NCBI GenBank assembly: GCA_023231365.1 | Contig: JALNVO010000121.1 | Coordinates: forward strand, 1-8,499 | Reading direction: 5' to 3' | Source of the DNA: Fibrobacteraceae bacterium | GTDB lineage: Bacteria > Fibrobacterota > Fibrobacteria > Fibrobacterales > Fibrobacteraceae | Length of the DNA: 8,499 bases | Part shown: positions 1-5,930 of the stretch, in pieces | Layout of the letters: each line of letters starts with the position of its first letter | Numbering within the stretch: position 1 is the first letter of the stretch | Position numbers and translations under genes: made by a program | Notes under the pieces: generated by a model | Told to the model about the DNA's origin: nothing | Seen by the model: the letters and a program-made list of their open reading frames with translations, nothing else | Database searches by the model: none

Positions 1-14
1 GGGCAGACAGGCGC

Positions 15-30
15 GCCCGCAAATGCGGGC
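15..30 (-). terminator. Hairpin just downstream of the 44-823 gene
   Basis: A perfect 6-bp stem (GCCCGC/GCGGGC) with a 4-nt loop lies 13 bases after the stop codon of the FISUMP gene. The position suits a transcript end or 3' stabilising hairpin. No U-rich tract follows on the minus strand, so it is not a standard intrinsic terminator. Confidence 0.3.
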
Positions 31-43
31 ATTCGACTGGCTG

Positions 44-823
44 TCAGTCCTTGACGCAACGGACGGAGAACGCGTTAGCCTTGTCGTTGTCCGAGTACAT
101 ACCCGCGTAGCCGTAGCTCAAGTACCTGACGTAAGCGCCGTACGCATCAACCTCCGTGGCGCTCCAGAAGAACGCGCTGCTGCCCGCGTAGTAGAAGCTG
201 CCACTGATGTAGCGGATGCCCGCAGGGAGAGCGGAGAAGCCGTACGCGTCCGTCCCGTTGCCGTCATCCTGCCATCCGCTCGTACTCTTGAGATACGTTC
301 CGACATTGTCAGAACCGCCCACCGCGGTCTCGAGAGTCGACCATTCGTCATCCGTAGGGATGTGCCAGCCCGAGGGACACGCGCCCTGCTGCGGGCTGGA
401 GATCACCGCACTCGCCGATGCAGACTGGTAGGAACTCGCGATGTTCATCGCACCCGTCCACGTGTAAAGCCGGCCGTACTTCGCGCAGCTGTCCGCGCTG
501 TTTTCATAGCACCACGAATTTCCCTTGAGATTCGGCATGGCCGTGCTGTCCGCATAGTTCAGGTTCTCTGCCATCCACGTCTGGGTTCCGATCACAACGG
601 TCCTGTATGTCTGACCTCCGTAAGTGAAGGAGCCATATTTGATGGAAGAGGAGCTGGAGGACTCCGCCGAAGAGGAACTTGTCTGCCCGCCGCTTGAAGA
701 GATTTCAACCGAAGACGAACTGTCCCCTTCCGTCTCCACGCCGTTGTTCCCGCTGTCACCATCGCACGCAGCGAAAATCAAAGCGACCGTTACCATACCG
801 AATAATGTTATACGCTGTTTCAT
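44..823 (-). CDS. FISUMP-domain lipoprotein with Ser-rich linker (259 aa)
   Basis: This is an exported lipid-anchored protein of the Fibrobacter succinogenes major paralogous domain family; the family's molecular function is unknown. Residues 1-20 form a signal peptide with lipobox IFAAC, giving lipidated Cys20. Residues 21-60 are a flexible linker with four Ser clusters. The domain covers about 63-259: QTWMAENLNY at 81-90, SWCY at 103-106, CAKYGRLYTW at 113-122, GACPSGWHIPTDDEW at 147-161, GFSALPAG at 195-202, FWSATE at 219-224 and FSVRCVKD at the end. Cys105, 113, 149 and 256 could form two disulfides. Unlike its paralogs it lacks the YLNPxxxYGExTDxRD segment before the domain. The ATG at 823 is chosen because AGGAG lies five bases upstream; an in-frame ATG at 838 would put that site inside the gene. 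The repeat at 984-1149 lies upstream. Confidence 0.93.
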   Translation of the reverse strand: MKQRITLFGMVTVALIFAACDGDSGNNGVETEGDSSSSVEISSSGGQTSSSSAESSSSSSIKYGSFTYGGQTYRTVVIGTQTWMAENLNYADSTAMPNLKGNSWCYENSADSCAKYGRLYTWTGAMNIASSYQSASASAVISSPQQGACPSGWHIPTDDEWSTLETAVGGSDNVGTYLKSTSGWQDDGNGTDAYGFSALPAGIRYISGSFYYAGSSAFFWSATEVDAYGAYVRYLSYGYAGMYSDNDKANAFSVRCVKD

Positions 824-828
824 TTTTT

Positions 829-833
829 CTCCT
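829..833 (-). promoter_or_regulatory. Shine-Dalgarno AGGAG fixing the start at 823
   Basis: AGGAG stands five bases before the ATG that begins MKQR. It overlaps the codons that a start at 838 would use, so it favours the shorter protein, whose N-terminus also matches the paralogs (MKQ..ALFG). Confidence 0.7.
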
Positions 834-856
834 AGCATTAGGCAGACCCTATTGAA

Positions 857-884
857 ATTATCCCAGCCAAAAAAAATAGCACAA
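857..884 (-). promoter_or_regulatory. Candidate promoter of the 44-823 gene
   Basis: On the minus strand a -10-like GATAAT (857-862) lies 16 bases from a -35-like TTGTGC (879-884). The -10 and the following TTCAATA are shared with the leader of the paralog starting at 1982, which supports a conserved promoter and leader. Transcription would start roughly 25-30 bases upstream of the ATG. The -35 box is weak. Confidence 0.4.
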
Positions 885-983
885 TTAAGGGAGAGAGCAA
901 ATAGCCGATGGATTTGTCCATTTCATAACTCCCCAACTTTTCTTCCAACACAAATAAATCTTCTTCAACAGAAGTCAAATACA

Positions 984-1149
984 GAACAGGGACGATACCA
1001 TGATTTGGTGCACTCGGACCACACCGCGCGCGGACGGATGCGGACGATCACAGCCCGTTCCTCATCCTCTAGGAATCGAAATGGCCGTGGCAAACCTTTT
1101 CGACACGAAACGCATGGTTTGCTTCGGTGCTGCGCACCTCGCAATGACA
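984..1149. repeat. Dispersed repeat, copy A (short form)
   Basis: About 166 bp from GAACAGGGACGATA to the end of CGCAATGACA. It is nearly identical to 5702-5921 apart from a roughly 53-bp segment present only in the latter and a few point differences. It contains a 10-bp palindrome CCGCGCGCGG (1024-1033). It ends with a short ATTGC...GCAAT-type unit 11 bases beyond the stop codon of the FISUMP gene at 1161-1982, the same placement as copy B behind another FISUMP gene. A minus-strand reading (LPRPFRFLEDEERAV...) is conserved between copies but has no convincing start, so no gene is called. Confidence 0.85.
1116..1149 (-). repeat. ATTGC...GCAAT palindromic unit (in copy A)
   Basis: A 34-bp unit reading TGTCATTGCGAGG at one end and TTTGC near the other, with an inner perfect hairpin GGTGC-TGC-GCACC. 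It is identical to 5888-5921. Units beginning CATTGCGAGG and ending GGCAATCC are a recurring intergenic repeat type in many bacterial genomes; a function for this copy is not evident. Confidence 0.7.
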
Positions 1150-1160
1150 TCTCTTACCTA

Positions 1161-1982
1161 TCAGTCCTTGACGCAGCGGACGGAGAACGCGAACTTCTTG
1201 ATGCCGTCGTCCGCATCCATATTCGCAAGGCCGCAGACCAAGATCCTGTCGTAAGCACTGTACGCTGCGTCCTCCGTGGCACTCCAGAAGCCTGCGCTGA
1301 AGCCCGCGTCGTAGAAGCTGCCCACGACGTCGCGACCGCCCGCAGGGAGAGCGGAGAAGCCGTACGCGTCCGTTCCGTCGCCGTTGTCATCAAACCATCC
1401 GCCCGTGCTCTTGAGTGCCGTCCCCGCCGTGCTTAAACCGCCCACCGCAGTCTCCAGCGTCGTCCATTCAGCGTCCGTAGGAACATGCCAATCCGATGGG
1501 CACGCGCCCTGCTGAGGGCTGGAGATCGCCGCATTTGCCGCCGACTGGTAGGAACTATCTACGTTCATCGCCGCAGTCCAAGTGTAGAGCCTGCCGTACT
1601 TCGCGCAGCTGTCCACGCTGTTCCCGTAGCACCACGAGTTCCCCGCAAGGTTCGGCATCACAATGACATCCGAATAGTTCAAATTCTGTGCCATCCACGT
1701 CTGCGTGCCGATCGTCACCGTCTTGTACACCTGCTTGTCACGGGGATCCGTCATCTCGCCGTAAGTTATATTCGGGTTCAAGTAATCCCACGCCGCCTTC
1801 GCGCCCGAACTGGAAACGGCTAGCGATGAACTCGATCCCTTAACTGACGAACTGGAGGACTTGACGACCGAAGACGAGCTCCCCTCATTCACTTCCGTAC
1901 CGTTGTTCCCGCTGTCACCATCGCAGGCCGAGAAAATCAGGGCCGCCGCTATTATGCCAAACAATGCTATGTGTTGTTTCAT
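1161..1982 (-). CDS. FISUMP-domain lipoprotein with Ser-rich linker (273 aa)
   Basis: An exported lipoprotein of the FISUMP family, function unknown. The signal peptide ends in lipobox IFSAC with lipidated Cys20. Ser clusters occupy about residues 35-59. A pre-domain segment WDYLNPNITYGEMTDPRD (65-82) precedes the domain: QTWMAQNLNY at 94-103, SWCY at 116-119, CAKYGRLYTW at 126-135, ACPSDWHVPTDAEW at 160-173, GFSALPAG at 208-215, FWSATE at 232-237 and FSVRCVKD at 266-273. Compared with the gene at 44-823 it has an extra cysteine at 250, inside the variable C-terminal segment. The ATG at 1982 is preferred over one at 2012 because AAGGAG lies eight bases upstream and the N-terminus then aligns with the paralogs. 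The signal peptide and DGDSGNNG stretch match the 44-823 protein closely, which indicates recent duplication or conversion. Confidence 0.93.
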   Translation of the reverse strand: MKQHIALFGIIAAALIFSACDGDSGNNGTEVNEGSSSSVVKSSSSSVKGSSSSLAVSSSGAKAAWDYLNPNITYGEMTDPRDKQVYKTVTIGTQTWMAQNLNYSDVIVMPNLAGNSWCYGNSVDSCAKYGRLYTWTAAMNVDSSYQSAANAAISSPQQGACPSDWHVPTDAEWTTLETAVGGLSTAGTALKSTGGWFDDNGDGTDAYGFSALPAGGRDVVGSFYDAGFSAGFWSATEDAAYSAYDRILVCGLANMDADDGIKKFAFSVRCVKD

Positions 1983-1990
1983 TCTCTTTA

Positions 1991-1996
1991 CTCCTT
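1991..1996 (-). promoter_or_regulatory. Shine-Dalgarno AAGGAG fixing the start at 1982
   Basis: A strong AAGGAG is spaced eight bases from the ATG of MKQH. A start at the upstream in-frame ATG (2012) would bury this site within the coding sequence and add ten residues absent from paralogs. Confidence 0.7.
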
Positions 1997-2018
1997 GCCT
2001 TGAACAGGCCATATTGAA

Positions 2019-2049
2019 ACTATCGCGACATTAATATTCATGCATTCAA
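2019..2049 (-). promoter_or_regulatory. Candidate promoter of the 1161-1982 gene
   Basis: A -10-like GATAGT (2019-2024) is followed by TTCAATA, as in the leader of the 44-823 gene. The best -35-like match, TTGAAT (2044-2049), has a long 19-base spacer, so the -10 and leader conservation is the main evidence. Confidence 0.3.
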
Positions 2050-2104
2050 CGGAAAACGGAATAACCAGCGAAGAGGGAACGCTTTCTCTAAGCAGTTACC
2101 GCCC

Positions 2105-3028
2105 TCAGAACGATTTCAGGCGGAGTCTTGACTTTCTAGGCAGCCTCGCCGCTTTCTTTGTAGCAACAGCGTTTTCCGACGTTATTGTTTGCATGCAGCT
2201 TTCAAAATTCTCGGAATTGGTCTTGTAATAGTAATCCCCCGCATCGTGCTCAATGTATCCGTTCTCCAGATTCTCCACCGTACAAAGTGAATCGGGGAAC
2301 TCCTCAAGGTACGTCTCGGTGTAAATGCAGGTGACCGTTCCGTTAGTCACGGAATAAGAGATGTGTGCGGTAGAACTGTTCTCCACTTTCAAGACAGCCT
2401 CCACACCTTCAATCGAAACAACGGCCTGATAGCAATCTATGGAATCAACGATATCGTACTCATATTCGTCCTCCATTGATTCTATCGGACATGAATAGAA
2501 GCTAGCAACCTCAATAGTACTGTCTTCTGAAATTTTCAGGCTTCCGATAGTGCCATCCCCAAGATCCAATTTTGTCCAAGTGCCGAATATATCATCGGAA
2601 GAACCGACATAGGTTTCCGTGTTAAATTTTGATGAGTCTACCGTCCACACCGTAGCGGTATCGCTGGACAGCATCCGTGAATAAGCTGAGAGAACCAGCG
2701 TATCATTGCTGATCGCGTAGTGGAAATTCCAAGGAATTCCGTCCCCTTTTGCATCGTATATCGCCTTTCCGCCAGAAAGGGTACAGGAAGGCTCGTATAT
2801 AACCACGACATGATTAACCTTGTCAACGGCGATACTCGTTTTGCTTATAGACATATTCTCCCCGGAACTGGAAGAATTTCCGTTCCCTGCAGAAGAGCTG
2901 ACCTCCGTGACGGAGGATGAGCCGCCAGTCGCAGAAGAATCAGAACCCGCAGAAGAGCCAAGGTCACATGCAGTGAAAACTACGGTCATCGTCATCAGGA
3001 TTCCCATAGCCATATTTTGAAGTCTCAT
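2105..3028 (-). CDS. Lipoprotein of unknown function with Ser-rich linker and basic C-terminus (307 aa)
   Basis: This is an exported lipoprotein that I do not recognise, and it carries no FISUMP motifs. Residues 1-21 form a signal peptide with lipobox VVFTAC (Cys21). A Ser/Gly-rich linker runs to about residue 56. The mature region of roughly 250 residues is acidic and looks beta-rich, with alternating hydrophobic residues and many Thr, Ser and Tyr. It holds six cysteines (in PSCTL, YSCPI, IDCYQ, VTCIY, SLCTV and ESCMQ), enough for three disulfides. The last 19 residues switch to a strongly basic tail (TKKAARLPRKSRLRLKSF). The ATG at 3028 has GGGAG eight bases upstream. It lies 52 bases after the broken FISUMP gene, close enough for co-transcription. 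The shared signal and linker design suggest the same cell-surface destination as its neighbours. Confidence 0.85.
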   Translation of the reverse strand: MRLQNMAMGILMTMTVVFTACDLGSSAGSDSSATGGSSSVTEVSSSAGNGNSSSSGENMSISKTSIAVDKVNHVVVIYEPSCTLSGGKAIYDAKGDGIPWNFHYAISNDTLVLSAYSRMLSSDTATVWTVDSSKFNTETYVGSSDDIFGTWTKLDLGDGTIGSLKISEDSTIEVASFYSCPIESMEDEYEYDIVDSIDCYQAVVSIEGVEAVLKVENSSTAHISYSVTNGTVTCIYTETYLEEFPDSLCTVENLENGYIEHDAGDYYYKTNSENFESCMQTITSENAVATKKAARLPRKSRLRLKSF

Positions 3029-3080
3029 TTTGTCATCTCCCTTATGAAAAATAATAGCGGCAAAACACTACGGCTCAAGT

Positions 3081-4053
3081 TCAATCAGCCGTCATCACAC
3101 AGCGCAGGCTCAAAGAACGGGCACGGAATTTTCCATTCATCGAGAAGGAGCCGCTGTTCTCAAGCTCCCAATCAACGCCCATTTCGCTGTAACCCTCATA
3201 TTCCGTCGAAGTCCAGAAATATATGCCATAAGTACCGTCCTCGGATCGACTACTCTTACTAATCCCACGTTCAAACCCGCCGTCATCGTCACGCCAGCCT
3301 ACTGGAAGGGCAGAAAAGCCGAAGGCATCTGTACCATCGTCACCGGCGTCCCATCCGCTTGTGGACTTGAGGCTCGTCGCCACGGAATCGTCGCCGTTGT
3401 TCGCTTCCACATAGTCGTGGAGCGTCTGCCATTCCGTTGTATCTGGAATATGCCAGCCCGAGGGGCAGATGCCCTGATAGTCAACCTCGCTTCCGCCGCG
3501 CATTTTAGAATTGTACGCCACATCCAGATCCATCGCCGCACCCCACTGATACAGGCGCCCGTATTTTTCGCAGTATCCGGCACTGTCCATATAACACCAA
3601 GAACTGTCAACCTTGTAATTCAGATTTTCCGCCATCCATGTCTGGGTTCCGATCACGACTGTCTTGTACACCTGATTGTCACGGGAGTCCTTCATCTTGC
3701 CATAACTTATCGCCGGGTTCAGGTATGCCCAAACCGCCTTGGAGCTCGAGCTTCCCGTAATTTCTGACGAGGAGGATACCGAAATCTTTGAGGAAGAGGA
3801 GACCGAGGCCTTCCCGCTAGAGGAGGACATTTTCACCGATGAGGAACTGGCCGCTGACGAACCCGATAGGGCCATGCTTGACGATGAGGCTTTTATCACC
3901 GACGAGGATGTCCGTTGACGCGGAGGACGATGAATAATCCTCCAAAGTGTCTTGAGAACCGGAGGAAGAGTCGCTCCCGCATGCCGCGAGAAGCAGCGAC
4001 CCCGCCAAAAGGATGCCCGATACTCTGCATTTGGATATGCGAGTCTGTTTCAT
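3081..4053 (-). pseudogene. FISUMP-domain lipoprotein broken by a frameshift at its Ser linker
   Basis: Two minus-strand frames together make one FISUMP lipoprotein of about 323 residues. The first half starts at ATG 4053 (AGGAAG seven bases upstream) and encodes signal peptide, lipobox LLAAC (Cys25), CGSDSSSG and the first Ser cluster, then runs out of frame to a stop at 3817. The second half continues from about 3911 in the frame one base along with SSSVIKASSSSMALSG, more Ser clusters, YLNPAISYGKMKDSRD, QTWMAENLNY, SWCY, CEKYGRLYQW, CPSGWHIPDTTEW, GFSALPVGWRD, FWTSTE and SLRCVMTAD. Removing one base between about 3891 and 3915 restores a continuous reading frame. The domain itself is intact. 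Causes may be real inactivation, a sequencing or assembly error, or frameshifting. Translation of the second half alone could begin at GTG 3899 but would lack an export signal. Confidence 0.82.
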
Positions 4054-4092
4054 TGCTTTACTTCCTGTTAATATCTATGCCTGAAACTCAGA

Positions 4093-4112
4093 CCGTGTCT
4101 TGCCCAACACGG
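4093..4112 (-). other. Hairpin in the leader of the frameshifted FISUMP gene
   Basis: CCGTGT and ACACGG form a perfect 6-bp stem with an 8-nt loop, 40 bases upstream of the ATG at 4053. It could form in a 5' leader, but no anti-terminator, ligand pocket or conserved paralog leader is evident. The rest of 4113-4214 is AT-rich toward its far end and I recognise nothing else in it. Confidence 0.3.
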
Positions 4113-4214
4113 CTCCCATACTCCTAAAACTAGAACTGCCCGGCGGCGGCTGGCAAGGGATTGATGAACATATTTTCAAATACAAATCAATAAAAATTGA
4201 CAAAAATATTGTTT

Positions 4215-4463
4215 TTAGGTTATCCCAAAAATAGGCAGTATCACCCCTTTCGTCGGCAAATGCCACCCTGTAGGACAGGCATCTATTGCGGCATTCCATG
4301 TATAAAGCCTGCCATATTTGTGGCAATTTTCTTCTTTATTCGCATAACACCAAGAATTTCTGGTCTTGTAATTCAACTTCTCGGCCATCCAAGTCTGCGC
4401 ACCGATCTCTATCGTCTTATACGATCTCCGATCGCGGGCATCTCGCAAAACGCGATCCCTATT
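4215..4463 (-). pseudogene. Truncated FISUMP-domain remnant
   Basis: The reading frame gives VLRDARDRRSYKT, IEIGAQTWMAEKLNYK, NSWCY, CHKYGRLYTW, then AAIDACPTGWHLPT, and ends in unrelated sequence and a stop at 4215. These match the first half of the FISUMP domain in order (RDxxxYKT, QTWMAENLNY, SWCY, CAKYGRLYTW, CPSGWHxPT). Relative to the paralogs about 20 residues are missing between the TAAM and ACP positions, and everything after the HxPT motif (EW, GFSALPAG, FWSATE, RCxKD) is lost. No signal peptide, Ser linker or good start is in frame upstream; a Gly/Ser/Asn-rich stretch lies in another frame near 4475-4560 and could be a decayed linker. This is best read as a dead copy. Confidence 0.75.
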
Positions 4464-4690
4464 CTGGATATAACGGCATCACCTTCCCCGCTTCCAGTTT
4501 CACATCGATTATCTGTTTCTTTTTTCCCACCGCTATTTCCGCGGACACCGGAACCATTCCCATCCACGGAGAGTTTCCCCTATCTTCACCCATACAAGGC
4601 TCTATTTGCGGTTCTCTATCGCTTCTCAATACAAAGTTCAAGATCCCCTTTCTTAGGAGCCCTATTTTTATCAAATATGCGATTCCCTCA
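4464..4690. other. Gene-poor segment with no clear feature
   Basis: Open frames exist on both strands here but none has a convincing start, ribosome site or recognisable family. A minus-strand frame near 4475-4560 reads DGNGSGVRGNSGG, which resembles a low-complexity linker and may be the decayed N-terminal part of the adjacent FISUMP remnant. Otherwise I see nothing. Confidence 0.4.
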
Positions 4691-4706
4691 CACGAAGCAC
4701 TTCGTG
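4691..4706. other. Inverted repeat downstream of the cyclase-like gene
   Basis: CACGAA-GCAC-TTCGTG forms a perfect 6-bp stem with a 4-nt loop, 30 bases after the stop codon at 4737. It may mark the transcript end. No U-tract follows, so an intrinsic terminator is not supported. Confidence 0.35.
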
Positions 4707-4736
4707 AGCCGCCGGATGATCTTCTGAATTGACCGG

Positions 4737-5465
4737 TTATTTGGCAACGATGATTTTTTTGAGATACATGTCTCCAATATTCTTGATGAATGCGATCTGA
4801 ACATCATCAAAAGAAAGCGTCTTGGTGTAATCTGTATGTTCGAGTTCGGAACGGATCAAATGCATTTCCTGAAGGGTCTGCTCGGTTCTGTGATTGCAGA
4901 TGGCGACCATTGCCCGGCAGGGTTCCTTCAGAAGATCGTTTTTCAGTATTCTATTGGCCACCTTGATGGGATCTCCGGTGACAAACCACTTACGGCGATC
5001 CTCCACGCGGATGGAATTGAGGAACAGGAAACCGGAGGAGAGACCGACCCGGACTTTGAAATCGGAGTTGCGAAGAATGACATTGGGAACATTCTTGAGT
5101 ATATTGATCAGATTGATCTGCATGGGCGAGCCGATTTCCACCCGGGGGACGATGAACATTATTTTGTCGCACCGGTTGATGTCCACAAGGGCGTCGTTGA
5201 AGATTAAGATGTTGATGATCTGCTGTATAAAAGGACAGAGTTTGTCGCTGATTCGATCCGCAGAGCCTGCGGAAGCCCTTTTTCCGTATCTGTCTATTTT
5301 CACATAACCTACATATCCTTCGAAATCGCGGATTCCCCGCGCGTCCTCTTCGGAGATTCCTTTTTCGTGGGCATCATCCCCGAAATACTCTTCTATTTCC
5401 TTGGTATTGACGGCATTGCCCAGACGATTCTGTACCCAGTTTTCCATGATGTTGTTCGCAAACAT
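4737..5465 (-). CDS. Divergent class III nucleotidyl cyclase-like protein (242 aa)
   Basis: This protein has no signal peptide or membrane segment, so it is probably cytoplasmic. Residues about 48-240 fit the layout of a class III adenylate/guanylate cyclase domain. Asp58 (IDRYG) and Asp100 (CDKIMFIV) fall where the two metal-binding aspartates lie (DIxGF and GDxxM). FKVRVGLSSG (136-145) matches the RIGIxxG strand, and FVTGDPIKVANRI (161-173) matches the xxxGDxVNxAxR motif. The last strand reads IKNIGDMYLKKI. Key differences are Lys168 where the transition-state Asn is expected, Phe161 in place of the base-selecting Asp, and Ile96 in place of the base-selecting Lys; Arg172 is kept. It may therefore bind nucleotide without typical cyclase activity, or use another substrate. 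ATG 5465 has GGAG six bases upstream; a TTG at 5477 is rejected. It is the only clearly non-exported protein here. Confidence 0.65.
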   Translation of the reverse strand: MFANNIMENWVQNRLGNAVNTKEIEEYFGDDAHEKGISEEDARGIRDFEGYVGYVKIDRYGKRASAGSADRISDKLCPFIQQIINILIFNDALVDINRCDKIMFIVPRVEIGSPMQINLINILKNVPNVILRNSDFKVRVGLSSGFLFLNSIRVEDRRKWFVTGDPIKVANRILKNDLLKEPCRAMVAICNHRTEQTLQEMHLIRSELEHTDYTKTLSFDDVQIAFIKNIGDMYLKKIIVAK

Positions 5466-5471
5466 AACTAT

Positions 5472-5475
5472 CTCC
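5472..5475 (-). promoter_or_regulatory. Shine-Dalgarno GGAG fixing the start at 5465
   Basis: GGAG lies six bases before the ATG of MFANN. It excludes the in-frame TTG at 5477, which overlaps it. Confidence 0.6.
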
Positions 5476-5489
5476 AAATGAATATCTAT

Positions 5490-5518
5490 AAATTAATATT
5501 TCCTGAAATTTATGACAA
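5490..5518 (-). promoter_or_regulatory. Candidate promoter of the cyclase-like gene
   Basis: A -35-like TTGTCA (5513-5518) and a -10-like TAATTT (5490-5495) are separated by exactly 17 bases in an AT-rich stretch. Transcription would start about 20 bases upstream of ATG 5465. The -10 is poor, and Fibrobacter promoter consensus is uncertain to me. Confidence 0.35.
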
Positions 5519-5701
5519 TGCATTCAGTCTGCGACATCCGGAGACCGGGCTTCATGCAAGGGTTCCTAGGTCTTTGAAAGGACATCTCAGGAAAAACGAA
5601 TTTTCCAAGGAAAACAGTAAACTACCGCTTACTTCAGCAGCAGACTCTGTAGCTCCAAAATTTTTCGTCCAATACAGATAAATTTTAAAAAGTAAAACCC
5701 G
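5519..5701. other. Intergenic segment without a recognised gene
   Basis: No open frame here has a supported start. The only structure I see is GGAAAA/TTTTCC (5590-5606), a 6-bp stem with a 5-nt loop, and a weaker stem at 5570-5583. The segment separates the dispersed repeat from the cyclase-like gene promoter. Confidence 0.4.
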
Positions 5702-5830
5702 GAACAGGGACGATAACTATAAGTTGGTGCACTCGGACCACACCGCGCGCGGGCGGACGCGGACGATTACGGCCCGTTCCTCATCCTCCAGGAATCGAAA
5801 TGGCCGTGGCAATCCCTTACGACACTTTCA

Positions 5831-5868
5831 CCTGTCATTGCGAAGGAACAAAGTGACTGCGGCAATCC
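5831..5868 (+). repeat. ATTGC...GCAAT palindromic unit
   Basis: The unit reads CCTGTCATTGCGAAGG to GGCAATCC with ATTGC (5837-5841) and GCAAT (5862-5866) as outer arms. It lies inside the part of copy B that is absent from copy A. Confidence 0.65.
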
Positions 5869-5887
5869 CTTTCGGAACGGAACGCAT

Positions 5888-5921
5888 GGTTTGCTTCGGT
5901 GCTGCGCACCTCGCAATGACA
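5888..5921 (-). repeat. ATTGC...GCAAT palindromic unit, inverted
   Basis: This unit is in the opposite orientation to its two neighbours and is identical to 1116-1149, including the inner GGTGC-TGC-GCACC hairpin. Confidence 0.65.
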
Positions 5922-5930
5922 TTTTTCACC

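Larger units (their letters stand above)
5702..5921. repeat. Dispersed repeat, copy B (long form)
   Basis: This is the second copy of the repeat at 984-1149, sharing GAACAGGGACGATA at one end, the 10-bp palindrome CCGCGCGCGG (5743-5752), the long block from GGTGCACTCGG to CCGTGGCAA, and the closing CGCATGGTTTGC...CGCAATGACA. It carries an extra segment of about 53 bp bounded by direct repeats GGCAATCCCTT (5808-5818 and 5861-5871). Another palindromic unit follows at 5931-5966, reaching to within 11 bases of the stop codon at 5977. Confidence 0.85.

Noticed and set aside
984..1149. Insertion sequence
   Set aside because: No transposase frame, no terminal inverted repeats spanning the element and no target duplication around copy A are visible.
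965..1150. Minus-strand open frame of about 61 codons in repeat copy A as a gene
   Set aside because: Its upstream part is the palindromic unit, copy B breaks the same frame with stops before and after the shared block, and no start or ribosome site is conserved. The codon-position pattern is reported as a finding instead.
624..1436. Long plus-strand open frame (270 codons) rich in Glu at its start
   Set aside because: It runs antisense to the Ser linker and signal peptide of the 44-823 gene, crosses the repeat and then the 3' part of the next FISUMP gene; poly-Glu is simply the complement of Ser codons.
2040..2228. Short plus-strand frame next to the 3' end of the basic-tail lipoprotein gene
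   Set aside because: Mostly antisense to that gene, with no ribosome site and no recognisable product.
4459..4674. Minus-strand frame ending VMPLYPE just before the FISUMP remnant
   Set aside because: It begins only at a TTG without a ribosome site, shows no family motif, and is in a different frame from the remnant.
4197..4727. Plus-strand open frame of 176 codons
   Set aside because: It lies opposite the FISUMP remnant and decayed sequence, has no ribosome site or recognisable family, and is rich in Ser/Pro/Phe as expected for an antisense frame.
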